Positions 1-5,169 of a stretch of DNA of 5,169 bases are shown here, in pieces. Numbering within the stretch: position 1 is the first letter of the stretch; the number at the start of each line of letters is the position of its first letter. The DNA comes from an uncultured Clostridia bacterium (lineage in GTDB: Bacteria; Bacillota; Clostridia; Acetivibrionales; CALMWN01). The notes beneath the pieces were generated by a model that saw only the letters and a program-made list of their open reading frames with translations, was not told the DNA's origin and searched no databases. Where the stretch lies: the NCBI GenBank assembly GCA_937873555.1, contig CALMWN010000226.1, positions 1-5,169 of the forward strand, in the 5' to 3' direction. The position numbers were made by a program, and so were the translations under genes.

Positions 1-441
1 GTACAGAACGATGCAAGCTCAAAGGTCAAAGACAAGGTCGCAGTAGCTCCACTGCCAGGCACTTCTGACGGTAAGCCCGGCCAGTCGGTATTGGGCGGAA
101 GAAGCCTTGCAGTATGCACATATTCCAAGAACCAGGATGCAGCACTGAAATTTGTAGATTATGCAACAGGTGAAGAAGGACAGCGCATACAGACAATCGT
201 AGGGCAGAGATACCCCGGCAGGAAGAGCACTTATAAGGATCCTGAGGTTATCAAGGCTGTTCCGCACATCACGATGTTCGAAACTGTTTTCCAGAATATC
301 AAGCCAAGACCCGTATCACCGATTTATCCGGCCATATCCGATGTAATGCAGATTAACTTCCATAAAGCCATTACCGGAGCTATAACACCGGAGCAGGCAT
401 TAAAGACAACCCAGGAAGAACTGGAAAAGATAGTGAAATAA
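1..441 (+). CDS. Extracellular sugar-binding protein of a CUT1 ABC transporter, C-terminal part (5' end outside window)
   Basis: This is the last 146 codons of a solute-binding protein that captures a sugar or oligosaccharide outside the cell and delivers it to the membrane permeases. The frame is open from base 1, so the TTG at 91 is not the true start. Seen in the fragment: VAPLPG at residues 14-19, then GGRSLAVCTYSKNQDAALKFVDY at about 32-54, the usual hinge and helix pattern near the C-terminal third of SBP_bac_1-type proteins. RPVSPIYPAISD follows at 103-114 and the closing helix TPEQALKTTQEELEKIV at 129-145, also typical of that family. Full members are about 400-450 residues, so roughly two thirds is missing, including the expected lipoprotein signal. 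The two permease genes downstream confirm the transporter context. The ligand cannot be read from this part; a maltose/trehalose-like or other oligosaccharide is possible. Confidence 0.93.
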   Translation, partial: VQNDASSKVKDKVAVAPLPGTSDGKPGQSVLGGRSLAVCTYSKNQDAALKFVDYATGEEGQRIQTIVGQRYPGRKSTYKDPEVIKAVPHITMFETVFQNIKPRPVSPIYPAISDVMQINFHKAITGAITPEQALKTTQEELEKIVK

Positions 442-456
442 ACAGAAGTAAACGCT

Positions 457-491
457 AAAAATCAGTAGGCCTTGAAGGCCTACTGATTTTT
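457..491 (+). terminator. Perfect inverted repeat between binding-protein and permease genes; probable leaky intrinsic terminator
   Basis: The arms at 457-471 and 477-491 are exact reverse complements over 15 bp, with the loop TTGAA at 472-476. The left arm begins with five A and the right arm ends with five T, so the core is an 11-bp stem (ATCAGTAGGCC against its complement) followed by a short U-tract. The element starts 16 bases after the binding-protein stop codon and ends 55 bases before the first permease. The U-tract is only five residues and is followed directly by A's, and no strong promoter follows it. I infer partial termination and 3'-end protection of the binding-protein message, which would give more binding protein than permease. 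The A/T symmetry means it could also act on the other strand. Confidence 0.82.
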
Positions 492-530
492 AAAAAAGTA
501 ATCATATAAAATCCGCTGCAATAGACCACG

Positions 531-537
531 AAAGGAG
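531..537 (+). promoter_or_regulatory. Ribosome binding site of the first permease
   Basis: AAAGGAG lies 9 bases before the ATG at 547 and matches the 16S anti-Shine-Dalgarno sequence well. It supports that ATG as the start. The separate strong site fits a message in which ribosomes must load again after the hairpin. Confidence 0.85.
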
Positions 538-546
538 AAAAAAGGT

Positions 547-1455
547 ATGGCTGCCGGCAAGAATAAAATTAAAAGCAACAGTGTGTTAAGCGAGCAGGCT
601 CTGGCATATTTACTTGTTTCACCTGCAGTATTATGCATAATACTTGTAGCATTTTTCCCAATAGGACGAACCATATATCTCAGCATGTTTAAAATGAAGC
701 TTCAATTCATAAACTTAAAGCAGTTTGTAGGCCTGGACAATTATATTACTCTTGCCAATGATCCGAGGTTTTGGAAAAGCATATACAATACCCTGTTTTT
801 CGTTTTTACTTCGGTTAGCATAGAATTTGTAATAGGAATGGCAATGGCACTTGTCATGAACCGGGAATTCAGAGGAAGAAGTGCTGTGAGAGCGGCTATC
901 CTGGTGCCATGGGCAATACCTACGGTTGTATCCGCAATGATGTGGAGCTTTATATACAATGATCAGCTCGGAGTATTAAATGACATACTACTCAAGCTGC
1001 ATCTCATAGACAGCTATAAAACCTGGCTGGGAAACGCATCTACGGCTATATGGGCGGCCATTACCGCAGATGTGTGGAAAACCTCACCATATGTCGGACT
1101 TCTGCTTTTGGCAGGGCTGCAGGTAATTCCGCAGGAGCTTTATGAAGCAGCTACGGTTGATGGGGCTTCAAAAATAAGACAGTTCATTACAGTGACACTT
1201 CCGCTGTTAAAGCCCACTATACTGGTCACTTTGCTTTTAAGAACCCTTGATTCCTTCAGGGTGTTTGACATAATTTTCGTATTGACCGGAGGCGGACCTG
1301 CAAATTCAACAGAGACAATATCGGTTTACACCTACAAGACCCTGTTCAGGAATCTGGACTTTGGGATGGGCTCTGCAATGGCGGTTTCAATGTTTATCTG
1401 TGTCATGATCATCAGCTTATTCTACCAGAAGATACTGGGAGCAAAAAGAACATAA
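547..1455 (+). CDS. Sugar ABC transporter permease, MalF/UgpA-like (CUT1 family)
   Basis: This 302-residue integral membrane protein is one half of the heterodimeric channel that imports the sugar delivered by the binding protein. Hydrophobic segments are visible at about 17-39, 80-104, 114-138, 164-190, 216-235 and 275-296, consistent with the six-helix CUT1 permease core. The cytoplasmic EAA loop is clear, with E200-A201-A202, D205-G206-A207 and a following LPLLKP at 218-223; this loop docks the ATPase. VLTGGGPANSTET at 245-257 is a signature of the MalF/UgpA subgroup. The protein lacks the large extra periplasmic domain of enterobacterial MalF, as is normal in Gram-positive members. The ATG start is supported by the upstream AAAGGAG. 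It is followed after 15 bp by the second permease. The substrate cannot be assigned from the sequence. Confidence 0.95.
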   Translation: MAAGKNKIKSNSVLSEQALAYLLVSPAVLCIILVAFFPIGRTIYLSMFKMKLQFINLKQFVGLDNYITLANDPRFWKSIYNTLFFVFTSVSIEFVIGMAMALVMNREFRGRSAVRAAILVPWAIPTVVSAMMWSFIYNDQLGVLNDILLKLHLIDSYKTWLGNASTAIWAAITADVWKTSPYVGLLLLAGLQVIPQELYEAATVDGASKIRQFITVTLPLLKPTILVTLLLRTLDSFRVFDIIFVLTGGGPANSTETISVYTYKTLFRNLDFGMGSAMAVSMFICVMIISLFYQKILGAKRT

Positions 1456-1456
1456 C

Positions 1457-1463
1457 GGGGGGT
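1457..1463 (+). promoter_or_regulatory. G-run ribosome binding site that sets the GTG start of the second permease
   Basis: GGGGGGT lies in the 15-bp gap between the permeases. It can pair with the anti-Shine-Dalgarno sequence if one G replaces the usual A of GGAGGT as a G-U wobble. The spacing to GTG 1471 is 7 bases. The alternative in-frame ATG at 1504 has no comparable site before it, so the GTG is preferred. Confidence 0.65.
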
Positions 1464-1470
1464 TATACAA

Positions 1471-2319
1471 GTGGCATCTAAAAATTCAGGCAACAAAAAC
1501 CTAATGGAAAACATTCTGTTTTACTTTGGTATATTTATATTTTTAATATTTATAGTCTTTCCATTTTTCTGGCAATTCATGACCTCCATAAAGCCGATGA
1601 AGGAGCTTTATCTGACGCCGCCCAAATGGATTCCAAGCGCAATAAACTTTGAATTTTATTATTCAGTGTTTTATAAGAGACCGTTTTTGACTTATCTCAA
1701 AAACAGTGCTGTTGTTGCAGGCAGTTCAACACTATTTGCCGTATTTGTTTCCTCCTTTGCGGCATATGCTTTGTCAAGGCTGAATTTCAAGGGAAAAGGC
1801 CTGATTATGTCGATGGTGCTGGCAGTATCAATGTTTCCCGGCATTTCTATCGTGAGCTCATTGTTTATCATGATGAGGCAGGTAAACCTGCTGAACAGCT
1901 ACATTGGACTAGTGATAACCTATATCACCATTACCATGCCGCTGTCGATTTTCATACTTACAACATTTTTCAGGGAAATTCCTTTTTCATTGGAGGAGGC
2001 GGCCAAAGTAGACGGTGCATCCCCGCTGCAGGCATTTATGCTGGTTATATTCCCGCTTGCTGCACCGGGCTTGTTCACAACCGCCATACTTGTATTCATA
2101 AGCTCATGGAATGAATTTCTATATTCACTGGTATTCAACACAAAGGAAAACATGCGTACGGTTCCTGTGGGCATAGCGATGTTCCCTGGGGATTTCAGCT
2201 ATCCGTGGGGTGATATAGCTGCAGCATCCGTTGTTGTTACAGTGCCTCTCATAATACTTGTGCTTGTGTTCCAGAGAAGGATAATATCAGGGTTGACTGC
2301 AGGAGCTGTTAAAGGATGA
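1471..2319 (+). CDS. Sugar ABC transporter permease, MalG/UgpE-like (CUT1 family)
   Basis: This 282-residue inner-membrane protein is the second half of the sugar import channel. Hydrophobic segments at about 14-36, 78-101, 110-134, 142-166, 197-214 and 247-268 give the six-helix topology of the family. The EAA loop reads E176-A177-A178, D181-G182-A183 with FPLAAPG at 194-200. WNEFLYSLVF at 213-222 and the C-terminal GLTAGAVKG are typical MalG-group signatures. The start is taken as GTG 1471 because of the G-rich Shine-Dalgarno sequence; an in-frame ATG at codon 12 (1504) would remove only a polar leader. The gene follows the MalF-like gene by 15 bp, so co-transcription is very likely. No ATPase gene follows: the next gene is on the opposite strand. 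The ATPase is therefore either further upstream or a shared MsmK-type subunit encoded elsewhere. Confidence 0.95.
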   Translation: MASKNSGNKNLMENILFYFGIFIFLIFIVFPFFWQFMTSIKPMKELYLTPPKWIPSAINFEFYYSVFYKRPFLTYLKNSAVVAGSSTLFAVFVSSFAAYALSRLNFKGKGLIMSMVLAVSMFPGISIVSSLFIMMRQVNLLNSYIGLVITYITITMPLSIFILTTFFREIPFSLEEAAKVDGASPLQAFMLVIFPLAAPGLFTTAILVFISSWNEFLYSLVFNTKENMRTVPVGIAMFPGDFSYPWGDIAAASVVVTVPLIILVLVFQRRIISGLTAGAVKG

Positions 2320-2363
2320 ATGTGAATTTTGTGGGAAGGGAACTGTCATAAGCTTATAAAGGA

Positions 2364-3965
2364 TTATATGAGCTGATTTCTGTATTGGATAGGTGTCATG
2401 CCGGTATACTTCTTGAATATCTGGCTGAAATAATGGGAGTCTGTATAACCTGACTTTACCGCCACTTCATATATTTTCAGGTTTATATCCTTCAACAGTT
2501 CCTTTGCCATGTTTATTCTCCGGAGTATAAGGTAATCCTTGAAGGTTGTGGACATTTCCCTGCTGAACAATGTGCTAAGATATGCCGGCGACAGGAAAAC
2601 ACTTTCGGCTACGGATTCCAGGGATATATCATCAATGCAGTTGTTATCTATGATTTCTTTGACCTTCTCAATAATCTTTTGATTTTTGTTCTTCCGTTTG
2701 TAGCTCAAATGGCCAAGCACTACATTTATGATATCGCTTATAAAATCATGCAGCTGCTCCAGGGTATTGCAGGAATTGATCCGGCCCCAGGGGTCGGTGT
2801 TGTTGAAAAGTATCTCCTGTTTTTCCCCGAGCTCATAGATAGCCCTGGATACGTATACTATAAGGTTTAGGCATATTCGCTTCACACTGCCGATTTCTTC
2901 TCTTGATTCTTCCATTTCGCTGAACAGTTTGTTTAATATTTCCTCAACTCTGGCTCCATCCCCGATTTTTATCGCCGATACCAGCCAATCCTCGATCATG
3001 GTGTTGTTATAATCGCTTTTTTTCTTGGCAGGCTCGATATCATGTATGTAGATTATCTGATTTTCGCCAAGGTAAAATTTGTGTTTGCAGGCATCAACCG
3101 CACCTTTGTAACTGAATATGATATTGCTCATGCTGCTTACTATTTCGCCCAGGCCAATTGTAAAATTTCCTCCCAGATTATATTCCAGGAATTCCTTTAT
3201 GATTGACGAGATTTCAAAGTTCTTTCTTAAAAAGGCTTTCTCATTATTTTCTTCAGGACAATTAAATATGATGGTAAAGAGCATATCTTCAAAGAAAATT
3301 ATATTCTTGATTTCAAGCTTGTCTAAAATCAACTTCAGCTTTTCATATACATCATACAGGATATATTGCTTTACTGTTTCCATACTTTCACGCATGCTGC
3401 TAACAGAGACTATAGCGACCTGAAAAAGCCCTTTGTCCATATCTATTCCGAAAAATCTCAGATTTTCATACAGGCTTTCATCATTTACACTTATACTTTC
3501 AACAGAATTCAAAAACCAGGTTTTCATGAAAGGGAAGCTTTCCTTAAGATGCCTGTCGATTGTCTGCTTTTTTATAAACTCATGCTTTTCCTGGATTACA
3601 AGATTTCTTATACGTACGACACATTCCATAAGCTTTTCCTGCTCGACCGGCTTGACCAGAAAATCCTTTACGTCAAGGCGCAAAGCCTGCTGGGCATAAT
3701 CAAATTCATCATAACCTGTTATTATTATGATTTTTATATCAGGCATTACCATTCTTAACCTGGAAGCAAGAGATAAACCGTCCATACTGGTCATCCTTAT
3801 GTCTGTCAATATGACATCGGGTCTTTTTCCCTTTATAATTTCAAAAGCTTCTTCGCCGTCTTCCGCTGTTCCAATCACCTGCATTCCTATATTTTCCCAC
3901 GGGATGATGTTTTTCAGCCCTTCTCTTATTATTTCTTCATCATCAACTATGAAAACCGTTACCAT
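2364..3965 (-). CDS. Response regulator, YesN-type, receiver plus AraC-family DNA-binding domain
   Basis: This 533-residue cytoplasmic transcription regulator has an N-terminal receiver (about 1-120) with the acidic pair D8/D9, phospho-acceptor D55 in ILTDIRM, T83 in IITGYDEF and K105 in FLVKPV, so all phosphorylation residues are present. The middle (about 130-420) matches the long linker of YesN proteins, which often contains a degenerate GGDEF-like fold; A-DACKHKFYLGENQIIYIHDIE is the recognisable end of that unit. The C-terminal 104 residues (430-533) hold two helix-turn-helix motifs: ISLESVAESVFLSPAYLSTLF, then the AraC signature AVKSGYTDSHYFSQIFKKYTGMTP. The start ATG has GGAGG 8 bases upstream. 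The gene lies 15 bp after the kinase stop, so the two form an operon. It probably activates sugar-uptake genes, most simply the adjacent transporter, but its DNA target is not visible here. Confidence 0.95.
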   Translation of the reverse strand: MVTVFIVDDEEIIREGLKNIIPWENIGMQVIGTAEDGEEAFEIIKGKRPDVILTDIRMTSMDGLSLASRLRMVMPDIKIIIITGYDEFDYAQQALRLDVKDFLVKPVEQEKLMECVVRIRNLVIQEKHEFIKKQTIDRHLKESFPFMKTWFLNSVESISVNDESLYENLRFFGIDMDKGLFQVAIVSVSSMRESMETVKQYILYDVYEKLKLILDKLEIKNIIFFEDMLFTIIFNCPEENNEKAFLRKNFEISSIIKEFLEYNLGGNFTIGLGEIVSSMSNIIFSYKGAVDACKHKFYLGENQIIYIHDIEPAKKKSDYNNTMIEDWLVSAIKIGDGARVEEILNKLFSEMEESREEIGSVKRICLNLIVYVSRAIYELGEKQEILFNNTDPWGRINSCNTLEQLHDFISDIINVVLGHLSYKRKNKNQKIIEKVKEIIDNNCIDDISLESVAESVFLSPAYLSTLFSREMSTTFKDYLILRRINMAKELLKDINLKIYEVAVKSGYTDSHYFSQIFKKYTGMTPIQYRNQLI

Positions 3966-3973
3966 TCGAAATT

Positions 3974-3978
3974 CCTCC
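3974..3978 (-). promoter_or_regulatory. Ribosome binding site of the response regulator
   Basis: GGAGG on the minus strand lies 8 bases before the ATG at 3965 and just after the kinase stop codon (3981-3983). The tight spacing suggests translational coupling of the kinase and regulator. Confidence 0.85.
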
Positions 3979-3980
3979 GT

Positions 3981-5169
3981 TTATGCTAACATTTGCTGCT
4001 CAGAACTGATATCAAGCCTGGCTTTTATAATTGCAGTGACTCCACCGCTTTCATTCTCTTCAAAAGACACACCGCATTGTTCTCCGTAATAAAGCTTCAA
4101 CCTTTCATTGACATTTCTTATTCCGTAGGAGCTGCCCTCTGCTTCGCTGTACTCGATTTTCTGGTGCAGCATTTGATTCAACCTGTCAACATCCGCACCT
4201 ATGCCATTATCCTTTACTTTCAGGTAAAAATACTCATTCACCCTGTAACCTCTGATAGTGATTTCCCCAACATATTCTATGTCCTTGAAGCCGTGGATGA
4301 TTGCATTTTCAACCATTGGCTGCAGTACAAGCTTTATTATATTTTGATGACAGATCTCCTGGTCTACATGTATATTTACATTGAACTTGCTCGTATACCT
4401 GATTTTCTGTATGTTGATATAACTTTGTACATGCTCAAGCTCGTTTTCAACGCTGATGAATTCCCTTCCTTTATTTAAACTGTGTCGTAGGAACTTGGCC
4501 AGTGAGGTGATCATATTAGATATGTCCGGAGCATTGTATTTCAATGCCAGCCAGTTTATCGAATCGAGTGTATTGTACAAAAAGTGCGGGTTTATCTGGG
4601 CTTGCAGTGCTTTAAGTTCGGCATTCTTCTCCTTCTGACTGATTTCTTCAATATCCCGGAAGAGAAGATTTATCTTTCCTGCCATATTATTGAAGCTTTT
4701 ATAAAGGAACCCCATCTCATCACTGCTTTTCGTCTCTATTCTTATATTCTGGTCGTTCTCAAACACCTTCATCACTTTGGCAAGGCGTCTGATAGGTTTG
4801 GATATCATATGCGAAAAGAGGAATGAAAATATAAAGGCTATTATCAAGCACAGTATGCAGGTTAACAGGATTGACATCCCTATAATATCAACTTTTTTAA
4901 GAAGCTCCTTTGTAGGCACCACAGCCACAAGCTTCCAGTCGGTTTTCTCAATCTGATTAAACACTATCAGATTTTCACCATTGGTGAGTTTTTTATATGT
5001 ACTTCCATCAGAGGAGCCGTATATTGTATCAAAAAAGGAGGGATCATCCTCCAGTCCATTGACCGGAGTGCTGCTGTCCCTTTTGACAACTTCCCTGTTG
5101 CAGATCAACAGGACTTTTCCTGTTTCACCAAACTTGATTTTTTCAAGATTATCTAGAAAATACCCAAGG
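3981..5169 (-). CDS. Sensor histidine kinase, YesM-type, C-terminal 395 residues (N-terminus outside window)
   Basis: This membrane sensor kinase phosphorylates the adjacent YesN-type regulator. The frame stays open to the right edge (it reads LGYFLDNLEKIKFGETGKVL before the TTG at 5108), so that TTG is not the start. In the visible fragment, residues 1-90 are the membrane-proximal part of an extracellular Cache-like sensor, with FGETGKVLLI and TDWKLVAVVPTKELL as typical strands. One transmembrane helix lies at about 97-119, followed by a HAMP linker at about 120-170 (SKPIRRLAKVM). The His_kinase domain has QINPHFLYNTLD with phospho-accepting H195 (codon 4584-4586). The ATPase part has QPMVENAIIHG (N288), DNGIG at 320-324 and YGIRNVNERLKLYYG at 348-362. 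All catalytic motifs are intact. Full YesM proteins run near 580-600 residues, so one third is missing, including the first membrane helix. The ligand is unknown; a sugar is inferred from context. Confidence 0.94.
   Translation of the reverse strand, partial: LGYFLDNLEKIKFGETGKVLLICNREVVKRDSSTPVNGLEDDPSFFDTIYGSSDGSTYKKLTNGENLIVFNQIEKTDWKLVAVVPTKELLKKVDIIGMSILLTCILCLIIAFIFSFLFSHMISKPIRRLAKVMKVFENDQNIRIETKSSDEMGFLYKSFNNMAGKINLLFRDIEEISQKEKNAELKALQAQINPHFLYNTLDSINWLALKYNAPDISNMITSLAKFLRHSLNKGREFISVENELEHVQSYINIQKIRYTSKFNVNIHVDQEICHQNIIKLVLQPMVENAIIHGFKDIEYVGEITIRGYRVNEYFYLKVKDNGIGADVDRLNQMLHQKIEYSEAEGSSYGIRNVNERLKLYYGEQCGVSFEENESGGVTAIIKARLDISSEQQMLA

Noticed and set aside
482..510. Possible promoter with TATAAA at 505-510 ahead of the first permease
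   Set aside because: No acceptable -35 hexamer lies 16-18 bases upstream; that stretch is the hairpin's right arm. An internal promoter is not supported by sequence alone.
547..959. Minus-strand open frames opposite the start of the first permease (480-686 and 741-959)
   Set aside because: They fall antisense to a well-supported permease, and one runs through the terminator hairpin. No family resemblance was seen.
2348..2373. Palindrome ATAAGCTTAT and a weak 7-bp stem between the convergent operons, considered as a terminator
   Set aside because: The palindrome has no loop, and the stem is AT-rich with a wobble pair and no U-run. Neither meets the usual form of an intrinsic terminator.
3118..3758. 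Overlapping plus-strand open frames (88-130 codons) opposite the response regulator
   Set aside because: Several antisense frames overlap each other and the regulator; none shows a recognisable protein pattern or plausible context. They are explained as shadows of the AT-rich regulator gene.
3950..3966. Sequence resembling a catabolite-repression (cre) site, TGAAAACCGTTACCA
   Set aside because: It has one base too many relative to the CcpA consensus and lies across the first codons of the response regulator, so it is most likely chance.
3993..4478. Plus-strand open frame of 161 codons opposite the kinase gene
   Set aside because: It lies wholly inside the antisense of a kinase gene with intact catalytic motifs. 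It has no recognisable domain and its composition looks like a shadow of the coding strand.
5106..5108. TTG considered as start codon of the sensor kinase
   Set aside because: The frame continues upstream to the window edge with sequence fitting a Cache domain, and this position would leave out half of the sensor domain and the first membrane helix.

Overview
The window reads as a piece of a carbohydrate-uptake locus from a Gram-positive, low-to-moderate GC bacterium, most likely a member of the Clostridia or a related Bacillota. This rests on the moderately AT-rich composition (judged by eye, not counted), strong GGAGG-type ribosome binding sites, a CUT1 sugar ABC transporter with no ATPase gene beside it in the visible part, and a YesM/YesN-type two-component pair. 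I cannot name the species or the sugar.

Left half, plus strand (1-2319): the 3' end of an extracellular solute-binding protein gene, open at the left edge, is followed by a perfect 15-bp inverted repeat that looks like a leaky intrinsic terminator (457-491). Then come two permease genes of the MalF/UgpA type (547-1455) and the MalG/UgpE type (1471-2319), 15 bp apart and presumably co-transcribed. Both permeases carry the EAA-xx-DGA cytoplasmic loop that docks the ATPase.

Right half, minus strand (2364-5169): a sensor histidine kinase, cut by the right edge and so lacking its N-terminus, is followed 15 bp downstream by a 533-residue response regulator with receiver, middle and AraC-type DNA-binding regions. 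The pair converges on the transporter genes across a 44-bp gap with no convincing terminator.

The natural reading is that the kinase senses an extracellular signal (a sugar or related ligand) through a Cache-like domain and phosphorylates the regulator. The regulator would then control transcription of the binding-protein/permease operon, whose promoter lies left of the window. The pairing is inferred from proximity and family precedent; nothing in the window proves it. All the main genes belong to familiar families. I found no mobile element, CRISPR array, RNA gene or evidence of an undescribed system. The most notable non-coding element is the hairpin between the binding-protein and first permease genes.
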